Part shown: one piece after another, positions 35,830 to 50,625 of the stretch
Layout of the letters: each line of letters opens with the position of its first letter
How positions within the stretch are numbered: position 1 is the first letter of the stretch
DNA from: Lysobacter sp. Root76
GTDB lineage: Bacteria; Pseudomonadota; Gammaproteobacteria; Xanthomonadales; Xanthomonadaceae
DNA: 64,000 nucleotides
Assembly: GCF_001428685.1 (NCBI RefSeq)
Contig: NZ_LMIK01000001.1
Span: forward strand, 7,966 to 71,965
Direction: 5' to 3'
The notes under the pieces: generated by a model
What the model was told of the DNA's origin: nothing
Database searches by the model: none
Seen by the model: only the letters and a program-made list of their open reading frames with translations
Program-made: the position numbers and the translations under genes

Positions 35830-36780
35830 TCATGGCTGCAGCGAGCGCAGCGGGCGGCGCCAGAAACGCCAGCGCTGGCCGCGCGCGAGTTCGAAGGCTT
35901 CGCCGTCGGCGAAATCGAGCGCGATCCGGCCGATCCGGCCGGCGTCGAGTTCGGCCGCCAGCGGCGCCAGCCAATCGCGTTCCAGCGCCTGCAGGTCGCG
36001 CGCACGGCGCAGATCCACGGCGAGATCGCCCTCGCCCGCACTCCAGCGCGGCGGCAACGCGGCGGCATCGGCGCCGGCGAGCGCGCCCAACGCGGTCAGG
36101 GCCTCGTCGTCGCTGTAGATGCGCGCGTAAGTCGTACGCACGTGATCCGGCAGCACGCCCGCGCCCCAGAACCACAGCGAGTTCACCGGCGCCAGGCCGG
36201 CGGCGATGCGCGCGGCGTTGCGCGGATGGTTGTGCAGGGTCACCTGCGCCTCGCTCAGCAGCGAGCGCCAGCGCCGGCCCTCGGGGCTGCTGTCGGCGGC
36301 ATCCGGCAGGTGCTCGAACAGGTCGGCGCCGAGCGCGGTTTCCGGCGTCGCGAACACCGGCAGCCGGGCGCCCTGCGGCAGGCGCAGGTACCAACGCGAC
36401 GGCACCGGCGCGTCGATGGTGAAACCGGCGTCGCCGAACAAGGGCTTGAGGCTGCGCAGGAAATCCGCGGCCGCGGCCTCGTCCAAGGCCAAGGCCTGGC
36501 CATACGAAAGCAGGCGCGCGCCGTTGAGGTCGGGACGCACGTAGGCCGGATCGGCACGCAGCCAGGCCGCGTGAGCGGCATCGCGGGCGTCGCGCTGGCG
36601 CGTGGCCGCGGCCACCGGCCAGCCGCGCGGCAGCACGTCGAGCACGCGCGCGAGCGGGTCGCCGGTGCGCGCGATGCGGTCGGCGCGCGCGAGCCGGCGG
36701 CCGAGGTCTTCGGACAGGCGCTGCCCGCCGAAGCGTTCGCGCTCGGGCAGCAGCAGGGTGGCGGTCGTGGCGGCGGTCAT
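35830..36780 (-). CDS. rpfE: RpfE-like protein
   Basis: The 316-residue cytoplasmic protein lies between recJ and greA, the exact place of rpfE in the Xanthomonas rpf region. It is Arg/Ala-rich with recognisable segments SLWFWGAGVLP, QVTLHNHPRNA and IYSDDEAL; the GAG/WGxG region and family annotation hint at a relative of cofactor-independent phosphoglycerate mutases, but I see no metal-binding signature I would defend. In Xanthomonas, rpfE mutation has a mild effect on extracellular enzymes. It is followed by recJ after 25 bp and is probably co-transcribed. Confidence 0.8.
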   Translation of the reverse strand: MTAATTATLLLPERERFGGQRLSEDLGRRLARADRIARTGDPLARVLDVLPRGWPVAAATRQRDARDAAHAAWLRADPAYVRPDLNGARLLSYGQALALDEAAAADFLRSLKPLFGDAGFTIDAPVPSRWYLRLPQGARLPVFATPETALGADLFEHLPDAADSSPEGRRWRSLLSEAQVTLHNHPRNAARIAAGLAPVNSLWFWGAGVLPDHVRTTYARIYSDDEALTALGALAGADAAALPPRWSAGEGDLAVDLRRARDLQALERDWLAPLAAELDAGRIGRIALDFADGEAFELARGQRWRFWRRPLRSLQP

Positions 36781-36805
36781 GCGCGGCCTCGCGGTCGCTG
36801 CCTGC

Positions 36806-37282
36806 TCAGCCGGCGTAGCTGACGCCGACGATTTCGTACTCGTGGGTGCCGCCCGGCGCTTCGATGACGACGCTGTCGCCCTCGTGCTTGCCGATCAGGG
36901 CACGCGCGACCGGCGAGGAAATCGCGATCAGGCCCTGTTTGATGTCGGCTTCGAGGTCGCCGACGATCTGGTAGGTGCGTTCCTCTTCGGTGTCGACATT
37001 GGCCAACTCGACGGTGGCGCCGAACACGATCTTGGAACCGGCGTTGAGCGTGGACACGTCGATCAGCTGGGCGTGCGAGAGCTCGGATTCGAGCTGCTTG
37101 ATGCGGCCCTCGATGAAGCTCTGCTGCTCGCGCGCGGCGTGGTACTCGGCGTTTTCCTTGAGGTCGCCGTGCGCGCGCGCTTCGGCGATCGCGTTGATCA
37201 CGGCCGGTCGCTTGACCGACTTCAGCTCTTCCAGTTCCGCACGCAGGCGCTGCGCGCCCTTCACCGTGATCGGTGCTCTCAT
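36806..37282 (-). CDS. greA: Transcription elongation factor GreA
   Basis: GreA enters the RNA polymerase secondary channel and stimulates cleavage of backtracked RNA. The 158-residue product has the N-terminal coiled coil with acidic tip ([20 protein letters not shown]) and the C-terminal FKBP-like domain ([23 protein letters not shown]). Length is standard. It lies 25 bp upstream of rpfE in a greA-rpfE-recJ order. Confidence 0.97.
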   Translation of the reverse strand: MRAPITVKGAQRLRAELEELKSVKRPAVINAIAEARAHGDLKENAEYHAAREQQSFIEGRIKQLESELSHAQLIDVSTLNAGSKIVFGATVELANVDTEEERTYQIVGDLEADIKQGLIAISSPVARALIGKHEGDSVVIEAPGGTHEYEIVGVSYAG

Positions 37283-37422
37283 TTCGTCGTTCCTCGTGCC
37301 GGCCGACGGCCGGCCGCATCCGTTTGCAAAGTTCGATTGTGCCGCGAACGCGGCCGCTTGGCACCCCGAAGGGCGCCGTCGGGAAAATCGGGCGAAAACC
37401 CGCTCTGGCGCGGCGGGCGACC

Positions 37423-37507
37423 GGGACGCGGTTCCGCGTCCCGTGCCGACCTGGAGACGCGGTTCCGCGTCCCGTACCAGCCCGGAGACGCGGAGTTCCG
37501 CGTCCCC
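37423..37507. repeat. Three copies of a palindromic GACGCGGTTCCGCGTC unit
   Basis: Copies at 37423-37444, 37453-37475 and 37484-37507 each contain GACGCGG(AG)TTCCGCGTCCC, a small hairpin; the third has two extra bases in the loop. They lie just after the carB stop and before greA on the same strand, and could stabilise or terminate the carB transcript. Confidence 0.85.
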
Positions 37508-37514
37508 TGCAGGC

Positions 37515-40763
<3,249 letters not shown>

Positions 40764-40767
40764 TGTG

Positions 40768-41418
40768 TCACTCGAGGATCGTGGAGGGCGGTACGTCGCA
40801 GGTATTCATCGCACCCAGCATCAGCTTCAGCACCAGGCGGGTGCCGACGTCCTTGCCGGAGTCGCTGTTTTCCTGCGACGACTTTGCAGGATCGAACGCT
40901 TCGCCGATGCCGACCAGCTCGCGCAGCGGCGCGTGCTTGGGTTCGGTGATGAACTCGACGAACGAGAGCATCTGATCGGCTTTCATCTTCTTCATCACTT
41001 CGGTCGGTTCGACCTTCTTGCCGCCCTGGGCTTCGCTGACGCCGGCGTTGATGAAATCGGCGAACACGCCGGCGGCACCGCCGTCGAGCAGGGCCAGGTC
41101 GGCGCCGACCCGGTCCGGGTTGGCGCGGGCGTAGTCCAGCGCCTCGGCGCGCTTGGAGCGGCGGTAGCCGGTGGACGAAAGCTCGTTGCGCAGGCAGCCC
41201 AGCTGGGTCGGGCTGACCTTGTCGGCCTTGCCCTGCAGCGGCCACTGGGCGTCGGCCTTGGCCGCATCGTCGAGGATCTTGCCGAACGGCAGCATCTGCA
41301 TCATCACGTCGGTCAGCCGGTCGGCCTGGACATCGGCGCTCTGCGCGGACGCGGCGAACGGCAGCAACGCGAACAGCGCGGCGGCGACAGCGGTATTGCA
41401 GCGGGCTTGCAGGGTCAT
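40768..41418 (-). CDS. Exported hypothetical protein, paralogue of the gene after carA
   Basis: The 216-residue product has a cleavable signal peptide ([17 protein letters not shown]). The mature part is helical and includes [21 protein letters not shown], which matches [20 protein letters not shown] in the protein at 41913-42491; both look like DUF2059-type periplasmic proteins, a tentative link. ATG 41418 has AAGGA directly before it. It is four bases upstream of carB, so it is in the car operon. The function is unknown. Confidence 0.8.
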   Translation of the reverse strand: MTLQARCNTAVAAALFALLPFAASAQSADVQADRLTDVMMQMLPFGKILDDAAKADAQWPLQGKADKVSPTQLGCLRNELSSTGYRRSKRAEALDYARANPDRVGADLALLDGGAAGVFADFINAGVSEAQGGKKVEPTEVMKKMKADQMLSFVEFITEPKHAPLRELVGIGEAFDPAKSSQENSDSGKDVGTRLVLKLMLGAMNTCDVPPSTILE

Positions 41419-41467
41419 TCCTTGTCTCCGTTGAGTTCGCGTCGCGTGGTTACGGGTAAGTGGCATA

Positions 41468-41911
41468 TCAGTACCACCGGTCCTGCCAGGCCGCCGGCGG
41501 CAGCCAGGTGATCTGGCCGTCGGTCTGGGCGTCGATCGCGCCTCGGCGCACGGCGTCCAGCACGGCGTCGTTCATCGCATCCCAGTCGCTCGCACCGGCA
41601 CCGATGCGGGCACCGATGCGGTTGTTGTGCGCATCCATGGCGCGGCTGCGATTGCCGTGGCCGTCGCGCTCCATCGCCCAGGTGACCCAGTCGACCAGCC
41701 GCGGCGACACGGTGTAGGCGACCACCGCGCTGGCCAGCGAGTGCCGGTAAGCGTCGGCCGGACCGTTGCGGCCGCCCGGCAGATCGACGGCGAAGAAATG
41801 CGAGTACACCGCGATCAGCACGAAACCCGGATAGGCCGCGGCCAGCGCGCCGGCGATCAGCCAACGGCGCCAGCGGCGCCTCGGCTTGCTCGGTGCGGAG
41901 GCTGCGTTCAC
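41468..41911 (-). CDS. Membrane-anchored hypothetical protein with MDAHNN motif
   Basis: The 147-residue product has a basic N-terminus and one helix (WLIAGALAAAYPGFVLIAVYS), then a periplasmic part containing DAYRHSLASAVVAYT and MDAHNNRIGARIG. HxxxxA...MDxHNNxxG patterns are, from memory, those of the DUF6973-type domain found in several secreted bacterial proteins. It starts one base after the stop of its upstream neighbour. No function is known. Confidence 0.75.
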   Translation of the reverse strand: MNAASAPSKPRRRWRRWLIAGALAAAYPGFVLIAVYSHFFAVDLPGGRNGPADAYRHSLASAVVAYTVSPRLVDWVTWAMERDGHGNRSRAMDAHNNRIGARIGAGASDWDAMNDAVLDAVRRGAIDAQTDGQITWLPPAAWQDRWY

Positions 41912-41912
41912 A

Positions 41913-42487
41913 TCAGGCCTTGGGCATCTCGACGCCGCAACGCTGGCTCACGCGCTGGCCGAGTTCTTCGAGCTGGGCGGGACTGACGTCGGCATCCGGG
42001 AAGTCGCGCTCCAGCACCTTGCCGGCCGGGCTCTGCATGAACTCGACGACCTGCAGCATCTCATCGGCTTCCATGTCCTTGAAGAACTGGACCGGCTCGG
42101 CCATGGGCGTGCCGTCGACGGCGTTGTCGATATTGGCCTTGACCTGCTCGCGCATGCCGGCGACGAACTTGGCGCCGCCCTTGGTCTGGCCGAAACTCTT
42201 CCAGGCCGCGATGGTCTCGCCGTCGCCGAACAGGCTGCGGAACGAATCGAGCATGCTGGTCTTGAATCTGGGCAGCAGCTCGCCCTTGATGCAGCCGCGC
42301 TCCTGCTCGCTGAGGCGTTCGAATGCTTCGCTCTTGTCGATCTTGCCGGCGATCACGCGCTCGATGGCGACGTCGAAACCCAGCAGTTGCTGGATCTGCG
42401 CGACCTCAGCGTCGGTCGGCAGCGCGGCGGCGGCCGGACCCGACAAAGCCAGGCCCGCGACCAGAGCGGCGGCGAACGCGAACGGCT

Positions 42488-42491
<4 letters not shown>
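41913..42491 (-). CDS. Exported hypothetical protein next to carA
   Basis: The 192-residue product starts with GTG 42491 overlapping the carA stop (GTGA). It has a signal peptide ([18 protein letters not shown]) and a helical mature region with two cysteines (ERGCIKGE and SQRCGVEM) that could form a disulfide. It is the paralogue of the gene at 40768-41418. Tight coupling to carA indicates the same transcript. The function is unknown. Confidence 0.8.
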
Positions 42492-43615
<1,124 letters not shown>

Positions 43616-43948
43616 GGGGGTCGCCTTGGCTGCCGGGGATACTGACCCCGTCCAGCGCGCACCGGTAAAACCGGCTTGCAGCAAAACACGGACGCGGTGC
43701 GGGACCGGTCCGGCGGGCGGGGTTCAGGCGAGCGAGAATTCTAGCGGCGATGGCGTCCGAGTGCCAGCGCTGCGTCCACGCAGAAACAGGCCGGACCAGG
43801 CGGTTCGCGCGCGCGCGATGCCGGCCGCGCGCTTGATCGCGGGCGCGCAAAGCCCGATTCGGCGAGCTCGGACGCTCTTATGCGGCCCTTGCGCCCGCCC
43901 GCGGCGAGGTGAACGCGGGCTGGACCGGTGCCGCCGCGCGTGCGCCGG
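43616..43948. other. Gap between dapB and carA
   Basis: This 333-bp gap follows the dapB stop and precedes the carA start, both on the minus strand. It presumably holds the car operon promoter. I see no gene, attenuator or repeat that I can support. Confidence 0.35.
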
Positions 43949-44674
43949 CTACAGGTTGGGGAACATCAACTCCGCCAGGCCGTAGCGGCCCGGGGCCTGA
44001 CGGACCACCCGCAGCGCTGCCTCCAGCGCCCCGCGCGCGAAGATGTCGCGGTTGCTCGCGCGATGGATCAGCTCCAGGCGCTCGCCGGCGCTGGCGAACT
44101 GGACCGTGTGCTCGCCGACGATGTCGCCGGCGCGCAGGCTGGCGTAATGCGGGTCGCGGCCGCTGCCGATCTCCACCGCCCGGCCCAGATGCAGGGCGGT
44201 GCCCGAGGGTGCGTCCAGCTTGCGGGTGTGGTGGGCCTCGACGATGTCGCAGTCCCAGGCCGGCAGCGCGGCCGCGGCGCGCCGCACCAGCTCGGTCAGC
44301 ACTGCCACGCCCAGGCTGTAATTGGCCGCCCAGACCACGGCGATGCGCGCCGAGGCGGCCTCGATGGCGCGGTTCTGCTCCGACGACAGCCCGGTGGTGC
44401 CCGAAACCAGGGCCCGGCCGCGCTCGGCGCACAGCGCCAGCACCGGGTCGAAACCCTCGGGCAGGCTGAAATCGATGGCGACGTCGAACTCGGGCACGCC
44501 GCCTAGTTCGCTGGCGGCGAACTGCGGCACACCGTCGACCACGCGCTGGGCCGGCGACTTGCGCGAGGCCGCGGCGACCACATTCAGATCGTCGCGCTCG
44601 GCGGCCAGGCGCAACAAGGCCTGGCCCATGCGGCCGGAGGCGCCGTGTATCAGGATTCGGGTGGTTTCGCTCAT
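43949..44674 (-). CDS. dapB: 4-hydroxy-tetrahydrodipicolinate reductase
   Basis: DapB catalyses the second step of the diaminopimelate/lysine pathway using NAD(P)H. The 241-residue product has the Rossmann glycine motif ILIHGASGRMGQAL, GTTGLS, the catalytic EAHHTRKLDAPSGTA and the C-terminal GEHTVQFASAGERLELIH. It has normal length and lies directly upstream of carA, as in many gammaproteobacteria. Confidence 0.97.
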   Translation of the reverse strand: MSETTRILIHGASGRMGQALLRLAAERDDLNVVAAASRKSPAQRVVDGVPQFAASELGGVPEFDVAIDFSLPEGFDPVLALCAERGRALVSGTTGLSSEQNRAIEAASARIAVVWAANYSLGVAVLTELVRRAAAALPAWDCDIVEAHHTRKLDAPSGTALHLGRAVEIGSGRDPHYASLRAGDIVGEHTVQFASAGERLELIHRASNRDIFARGALEAALRVVRQAPGRYGLAELMFPNL

Positions 44675-44736
44675 GCACGCAGGCTAACGGCTGGGCCGGA
44701 GTTTCCACAAGCGAGCGTGCGCGGCCGGATCGCCGT

Positions 44737-45069
44737 TCATGCGTCGGCGATTTCCGCCGCGCCCCAGCCCTGCGCCTCGCCGAAGCGATGCAGGACCTGC
44801 AGCCATGTCGCGGCGGCGGCCGCATCCGACAGTTCGACGTGGATACGGGTCTGCGGCCCTTGCGGGTCCCAGTCGCTGCCGCGCACCCGGCAGACCGCGC
44901 CGTCGCGGCGGCCTTCCCAGTAGCGGTCGAAGGCCTGGCCGGGACCGGTCTTCTCGATCAGGCGGTAGCGGGCGATGCCCAGGACGGCGAACACCCGTCT
45001 GGCCGCCGCCTGCAGACTGCAGGCATGGCGGCCCGGCGCGAAGGCCAGTTCATGGGTACGCGGCGGCAT
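44737..45069 (-). CDS. Hypothetical 110-residue protein
   Basis: This frame encodes a soluble protein with a pattern of alternating strands and helices (VFAVLGIARYRLIEKTGPGQAF, TRIHVELSDAAAAATWLQVLHRFGEAQGW), suggesting a small alpha/beta fold. The composition is coding-like and it lies 62 bp upstream of dapB on the same strand. I recognise no family. Confidence is limited because this is GC-rich DNA where spurious frames are common. Confidence 0.6.
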   Translation of the reverse strand: MPPRTHELAFAPGRHACSLQAAARRVFAVLGIARYRLIEKTGPGQAFDRYWEGRRDGAVCRVRGSDWDPQGPQTRIHVELSDAAAAATWLQVLHRFGEAQGWGAAEIADA

Positions 45070-45180
45070 GCGCTCTGCCTGCGGCGGTGGCGGGACGGCC
45101 CGAGCGCCGCGGCGGCGCCCACCAGTGGGAGCGGCGCTCGGCCTTGAGACCCATCGGCACCGGCTGCATGCCCTGCCCGC

Positions 45181-47103
45181 CTACTGGTACACCACCTGCG
45201 CCTTCAGGTTCGGCAGTACCTTCTTGGCGAAGACCTGGAACTCGCGGCCGTACTCCGGCGTGCACAGCGGCCCCGGCGTGCCGTCCACGAACACGCGCTT
45301 GGCTTCCAGCACATTGCCCTTGAGCGTGTAGCTGGCGTGGTAACTCAGACCGCCGGACTCGATCGCCAGATTCGGCGGCACCGCGATCACCTTCATGCCG
45401 GCCGGGAACTCGATCCGGTAGTTCTCCTCCGAACGCCCGCCGGTGCAGGCGGTTTCGCCTTCCTCGCTGCGGTCTTCGTTGGCGTCGGCCACGAAGGACG
45501 CCACCGGCATCGCGTTGAAGAAAATCGATTGCAGCGGAAACGCGCCCGGCACCGGCAGCATCTGCTGGACCTCGAATTCGGCGTCGTACTTGTGGCGGTC
45601 GATCAGGGCCTTGGGATCGTCCTGGCGGAAGCTGCCGGTGGCGACCAGGCCGCTGGCCTGGAAGAAGTTCTTGACCACGTCCTTGGCCTGCTCCTGGGTC
45701 AGATCGCGCAGGCCGGAACGCAGCGCGATCGCCGGATGGCCGCTGACCTCGACTTCGACCCGGCCTTTGACCGAGCCGTCCTCCTGCACGGTCAGGCGGG
45801 TGTCCATGCGCTGGCGATTGCGCTCGGACGCGTAGGCCGGCGTCTGCGCCTTCAGCTCGGGCTGGTCGATGCGTAGCACCGGCTTGCCCAGCAACGTGAC
45901 CGGCAAATCGCCGAACGGGATGCCCTTGGCGGTGGCATCGACGTACAGGTTCAGGCCCGGCAGATAGTTGAGTACATGGTTGACGCTGGAGGCGACCGGG
46001 ATGTCGGGCAGCCGGTAGACGTTGCCGGCATTGACCAGGGCCTGGGTCGCCTCGATGCCCTTGGCCGCCATCAGCGCCTGCAGCAGGGTCGCGTGGTCCT
46101 TGCAGTCGCCGATGCGGTTGTCGAGCACGAAGTCGAGATCGCGCGGCACCACCGCGCCCAGGCCGATGCAGTTGCCGCCGTAGTGGATGTTGGTCGACAC
46201 CCACTCGTACAGCGCGCGCGCGACCTCGCGCTGGTCGGTCTTGCCGGCGGCGATCTCGTCGGCGAGCGTGCGCACGCGCGGCGTCGGCGCGGCCTTGGGC
46301 AGCGCGCGCGCCGCGTAGGCGCGGGCGATGTCGCCGTAGCTGCGGAAAGTCGAATAGGCGAAGCCGGGGAACTGCTCGACCTGGTAGACCGAGTAGTTCC
46401 GGCGCTTGCTCTTGACCGGGCTGCGATTGCTGTAGCTCCACTCGACGATGCGGCGGTCGCCGACGGTTTCGTCGCGCACCTGCTTCATCGTGCCCCAGGC
46501 GCGCTGCTGGGCCCACATCGCGGCCGGCGCGTCGATCTTGATCCGCACATCACCCTGGTACTGGTTGCCGCCGTAGCTGTCGAGCTCGGAGAACTGGCCC
46601 TCGAACATCGGCTGCTTGCCGACCAGGCGGTAGGCCAGCACCACCGTGTCGCCGGCGGCGACATCGGGGAACACCAGACTGGTGGTGGCGATGTCGGAGA
46701 ACGCCGGGCCGCCGCCGTTGCGGCCGTCGTTGGTCTCGACCTGGTAATTGGACTTGGGCACGTCGATGCGGCGGCCGTCGGCCTTGCGCGTATAGGCCTC
46801 GATCACGTCGAGCTGCTGGATGCTGGCGCTGTAGCTGATCGATTGGCGCTTGGCGTACTCGACCGCGCGCTCTTCGATCACCTTGACCTCGGTCTCGCGC
46901 TGCTCGACGTAGCTGCCGTCGGCCTGGACCACATAGCTGAGGTGGGCGCGTTCGCTGCGCAGCGGCTCCTCGGCGGCGGCTGGCGCGGCGGGCGCCTTGG
47001 CCCCGGCCGGCGCGGCGGCGGGTGCCGCGTTCTGGGCCGCGGCCGTCGCGGCCGCCAGAGCAAAACCGATCGCGGCGCACAGCCGCAGTGTTGCGATACG
47101 CAT
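45181..47103 (-). CDS. Exported DUF3857 / transglutaminase-like protein
   Basis: The 640-residue product has a signal peptide (LRLCAAIGFALAAATAAAQ), an Ala/Pro-rich linker, a DUF3857 domain (about 55-250) and a transglutaminase-like domain (about 285-410) with Cys in IGDCKDHATLL and His/Asp in VNHVLNYL...YVDAT. A C-terminal beta-rich region follows. It is likely periplasmic and may be a protease or cross-linking enzyme; substrates are unknown. The fold and residues look intact. Confidence 0.9.
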   Translation of the reverse strand: MRIATLRLCAAIGFALAAATAAAQNAAPAAAPAGAKAPAAPAAAEEPLRSERAHLSYVVQADGSYVEQRETEVKVIEERAVEYAKRQSISYSASIQQLDVIEAYTRKADGRRIDVPKSNYQVETNDGRNGGGPAFSDIATTSLVFPDVAAGDTVVLAYRLVGKQPMFEGQFSELDSYGGNQYQGDVRIKIDAPAAMWAQQRAWGTMKQVRDETVGDRRIVEWSYSNRSPVKSKRRNYSVYQVEQFPGFAYSTFRSYGDIARAYAARALPKAAPTPRVRTLADEIAAGKTDQREVARALYEWVSTNIHYGGNCIGLGAVVPRDLDFVLDNRIGDCKDHATLLQALMAAKGIEATQALVNAGNVYRLPDIPVASSVNHVLNYLPGLNLYVDATAKGIPFGDLPVTLLGKPVLRIDQPELKAQTPAYASERNRQRMDTRLTVQEDGSVKGRVEVEVSGHPAIALRSGLRDLTQEQAKDVVKNFFQASGLVATGSFRQDDPKALIDRHKYDAEFEVQQMLPVPGAFPLQSIFFNAMPVASFVADANEDRSEEGETACTGGRSEENYRIEFPAGMKVIAVPPNLAIESGGLSYHASYTLKGNVLEAKRVFVDGTPGPLCTPEYGREFQVFAKKVLPNLKAQVVYQ

Positions 47104-47269
47104 CCCTTCCCCCTGTCCTTGTCGAAATATTCCTGCCCAGGCCGTGCGCCGCGCGTGTCGCCGCAGGCCGGCCGGCCGATGCGGGACGTTCTACCACATC
47201 GCCAGGGCGAGGCTGAGACCGGCCCGGCGCAAACGCGGCGACGCTCTCGGAGCCGGCGCCGCGCGGACA

Positions 47270-47295
47270 CGAAAAAGGGGCCGTAGCCCCTTTCG
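47270..47295 (-). terminator. Intrinsic terminator downstream of dnaJ
   Basis: On the minus strand GAAAGGGGC and GCCCCTTTTTC form a stem with a TAC/CG loop and a T5 tract, 25 bp after the dnaJ stop. Confidence 0.85.
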
Positions 47296-47320
47296 TCGTT
47301 GCGATGCTCCAGCGTCGGCT

Positions 47321-48448
47321 TCAGGAGATCATGCGGTCCCAGAAGCCCTTGACCCCGTCGATGAAGGTCGACGAGCGCGGCGAATGCTTGCGCGCGCCTT
47401 CGCCGATGAAGGTGGCTTCGAACTTCTCCAGCAACTCGCGCTGCTCGACGGTCAGGTTGACCGGCGTTTCCACCACCACGCGGCAGTAGAGATCGCCGGG
47501 CTTGCGGCTGCGCACCGACTTCACGCCCTTGTCGCGCAGGCGGAACAGCTTGCCGCTCTGGGTCTCGAACGGGATCCGCAGTTCGACATCGCCGCCCAGG
47601 GTCGGGACCCGGATGGTGTCGCCGAGCGCGGCCTGGGAGATCCGGATCGGCACTTCGCAGTGCAGGTCGTCGCCGTCGCGCTGGAAGATCTCGTGCTCGC
47701 GCACGCGCACTTCCACGTACAGGTCGCCAGGCGGCGAACCGGCCGGGCCGGCCTCGCCTTCGCCGGTCAGGCGGATGCGGTCGCCGTTGTCGACGCCGGC
47801 CGGAATCTTGACTTGCAGGGTCTTGGTGCGCTCGACCCGGCCCTGGCCGTGGCAGTCCTGGCAGGGGTCGGCGATGGTCTGGCCGCGCCCGCCGCAATGC
47901 GGACAGGCCTGCTGCATCGAGAAGATGCCGCGCTGGAAACGGACCTGGCCGCGGCCGCTGCAGGTGGCGCAGGTTTCGAGCTTGCCGTCGGCCGAACCCG
48001 AGCCGTCGCAGGTGTCGCATTCGTCCAGGGTCGGGATTTCGATCTGCTTGTCGAGCCCGCCGACCGCTTCCTCCAGCGACAGCTCCATGACGTAGCCGAT
48101 GTCGGCGCCGCGGCGCGGACCACGCTGGCCGCCGCCGCCGAAGATGTTGCCGAAGATGTCGCCGAAGATGTCGCCCATGTCGGCGTAGCCGGCGCCGCCA
48201 GCGCCGCCACCGCCCATGCCGTGTTCGAACGCGGCGTGGCCGTGCTGGTCGTAGGCGCGGCGACGGTTGGCGTCGGCCAGCACCTCGTAGGCTTCCTTGC
48301 ACTCCTTGAACGCGGCCTCGGCGGATTTGTCGTCGGGGTTGCGGTCGGGGTGGTGCTTCATGGCGCAGCGGCGATAGGCCTTCTTGAGGTCTTCGTCGCT
48401 GGCGTTGCGGGCCACGCCCAGCACTTCGTAGTAATCGCGTTTGCTCAT
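47321..48448 (-). CDS. dnaJ: Chaperone DnaJ (Hsp40)
   Basis: DnaJ delivers substrates to DnaK and stimulates its ATPase. The 375-residue product has a J domain with HPD (KHHPDRN), a Gly/Phe-rich linker, four zinc-finger CxxCxGxG repeats ([32 protein letters not shown]) and the peptide-binding C-terminal domain. It lies 128 bp downstream of dnaK on the same strand. Confidence 0.98.
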   Translation of the reverse strand: MSKRDYYEVLGVARNASDEDLKKAYRRCAMKHHPDRNPDDKSAEAAFKECKEAYEVLADANRRRAYDQHGHAAFEHGMGGGGAGGAGYADMGDIFGDIFGNIFGGGGQRGPRRGADIGYVMELSLEEAVGGLDKQIEIPTLDECDTCDGSGSADGKLETCATCSGRGQVRFQRGIFSMQQACPHCGGRGQTIADPCQDCHGQGRVERTKTLQVKIPAGVDNGDRIRLTGEGEAGPAGSPPGDLYVEVRVREHEIFQRDGDDLHCEVPIRISQAALGDTIRVPTLGGDVELRIPFETQSGKLFRLRDKGVKSVRSRKPGDLYCRVVVETPVNLTVEQRELLEKFEATFIGEGARKHSPRSSTFIDGVKGFWDRMIS

Positions 48449-48576
48449 GAGGCCGGGAGTCGAAGTTCGGGAATCGGGATTCGTTGCAGCGGGAAAGCTA
48501 GGAACAGAACGGGAGCGAGGACGGCGGAAGGAGCGGGAGAACCCGCCCCTTCCGATCCGCGATCCCTAATCCCGAA

Positions 48577-50484
48577 TCACGGCTTCTGATCGTCCTTGAC
48601 CTCGGTGAACTCGGCGTCCACCACGTCCTCGGACTTGGCGCCGCCGCCGGCGTCGGCACCGGGCTGATGCGACTGCACCGCCGCTAACAGCGCCTGCGCG
48701 GCCTCTTCCAGGGCCTTGGACTTAGCCTCGATCTGGCCCTTGTCGTCGCCCTTCATCGCGGTTTCGAGTTCGGCGATCGCGCCCTCGGTGCGGCCGATCG
48801 CGTCGCCCGGCAGCTTCTCACCGTGCTCCTTGATCGTGCTGCGCGCCATGTGGATCAGGCCGTCAGCCTGGTTGCGGGCCTGCACCAGGTCGTGGAACTT
48901 CTGGTCCTCCTCGCGGTTGGCCTCGGCGTCGGCGACCATCTTGGCGATCTCGTCCTCGGACAGGCCCGAGCCCGCCTTGATCTCGACCTTCTGTTCCTTG
49001 CCGGTCTTCTTGTCCTTGGCCGACACGTGCAGGATGCCGTTGGCGTCGATGTCGAACGAGACCTCGACCTGCGGCATGCCGCGCGGCGACGGCTCGATGC
49101 CGGCCAGATCGAAGCGGGCCAGCGACTTGTTGTAGCGGGCCTGCTCGCGCTCGCCCTGCAGCACGTGCACGGTCACGGCCGACTGGTTGTCCTCGGCGGT
49201 GGAGAAGGTCTGCGAGGCCTTGGTCGGGATGGTGGTGTTCTTCTCGATGATCTTGGTGAACACGCCGCCCAGGGTTTCGATGCCCAGGCTCAGCGGGGTC
49301 ACGTCCAGCAGCAGCACGTCCTTGACGTCGCCGGCCAGCACGCCGCCCTGGATCGCCGCGCCGATGGCGACGGCTTCGTCCGGGTTGACGTCCTTGCGCG
49401 GTTCCTTGCCGAAGAACTCGGCCACGGCCTGGCCGACCTTGGGCATGCGGGTCTGGCCGCCGACCAGGATCACTTCGCTGATGTCGGCGCCGCGCAGGCC
49501 GGCGTCGTTCAGGGCGATGCGGCAAGGCTCGATGGTCTTCTTGACCAGGTCCTCGACCAGCGACTCCAGCTTGGCGCGGGTCAGCTTGATGTTGAGGTGC
49601 TTCGGACCGGAAGCGTCGGCGGTCACGTACGGCAGGTTGACCTCGGTCTGCTGGGCGCTGGACAGCTCGATCTTGGCGCGTTCGGCCGCGTCCTTCAGGC
49701 GCTGCAGGGCCAGCGGATCCTTGCGCAGGTCGATGCCCTGGTCCTTCTGGAACTCTTCGACCAAGTAGTCGATGACGCGCTTGTCGAAGTCTTCGCCGCC
49801 CAGGAAGGTGTCGCCGTTGGTGGCCAGCACTTCGACCTGCATTTCGCCGTCGACCGAGGCGATCTCGATGATCGACACGTCGAAGGTGCCGCCGCCCAGG
49901 TCGTAGACCGCGACCTTGCGGTCGCCGCCCTTCTTGTCCATGCCGTAGGCCAGCGCGGCCGCGGTCGGCTCGTTGATGATGCGCTTGACTTCCAGGCCGG
50001 CGATCTTGCCGGCATCCTTGGTCGCCTGGCGCTGGCTGTCGTTGAAGTAGGCCGGCACGGTGATGACCGCCTCGGTGACCGGCTCGCCCAGGTAGGCCTC
50101 GGCGGTCTTCTTCATCTTGGCCAGCACTTCGGCCGAGATCTGCTGCGGCGCCATCTTCTTGCCGTCGGCGGTCGCGACCCAGGCGTCGCCGTTGTCGTGC
50201 TGGACGATGCCGTAGGGCACCAGGTCCAGGTCCTTCTGCACTTCGGCGTCGGTGAACTTACGGCCGATCAGGCGCTTCACCGCGTAGAAGGTGTTCTTGG
50301 GGTTGGTGACGGCCTGGCGCTTGGCCGAGGCGCCGACCAGGACTTCGCCGTCCTTGGTGAAGGCGACGATGGACGGCGTGGTGCGATCGCCCTCCGCGTT
50401 CTCGATGACCTTGACGTTGCCGCCTTCCATGATCGCCACGCACGAATTGGTCGTGCCGAGATCGATGCCGATGATCTTGCCCAT
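48577..50484 (-). CDS. dnaK: Chaperone DnaK (Hsp70)
   Basis: The 635-residue Hsp70 has the nucleotide-binding domain signatures [24 protein letters not shown] and [11 protein letters not shown], the linker [13 protein letters not shown] and a C-terminal lid rich in Gly/Ala ending in a [11 protein letters not shown]-type acidic tail. The start ATG 50484 has GAGGGAG upstream. It is part of hrcA-grpE-dnaK-dnaJ. Confidence 0.99.
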   Translation of the reverse strand: MGKIIGIDLGTTNSCVAIMEGGNVKVIENAEGDRTTPSIVAFTKDGEVLVGASAKRQAVTNPKNTFYAVKRLIGRKFTDAEVQKDLDLVPYGIVQHDNGDAWVATADGKKMAPQQISAEVLAKMKKTAEAYLGEPVTEAVITVPAYFNDSQRQATKDAGKIAGLEVKRIINEPTAAALAYGMDKKGGDRKVAVYDLGGGTFDVSIIEIASVDGEMQVEVLATNGDTFLGGEDFDKRVIDYLVEEFQKDQGIDLRKDPLALQRLKDAAERAKIELSSAQQTEVNLPYVTADASGPKHLNIKLTRAKLESLVEDLVKKTIEPCRIALNDAGLRGADISEVILVGGQTRMPKVGQAVAEFFGKEPRKDVNPDEAVAIGAAIQGGVLAGDVKDVLLLDVTPLSLGIETLGGVFTKIIEKNTTIPTKASQTFSTAEDNQSAVTVHVLQGEREQARYNKSLARFDLAGIEPSPRGMPQVEVSFDIDANGILHVSAKDKKTGKEQKVEIKAGSGLSEDEIAKMVADAEANREEDQKFHDLVQARNQADGLIHMARSTIKEHGEKLPGDAIGRTEGAIAELETAMKGDDKGQIEAKSKALEEAAQALLAAVQSHQPGADAGGGAKSEDVVDAEFTEVKDDQKP

Positions 50485-50625
50485 GATGTTGCTCCCTCTC
50501 GAATGCTTTTAGATGGTGCGGCTGCCGTTACGGCGCCGATGTGCGTTATTTGGGGTCCGCCTGCGGGCGGTTCAAGCGCCCTGCCCCGCGCCCTTCATCC
50601 GGGCCGGGCCTGCGGCGGGCGCCGC

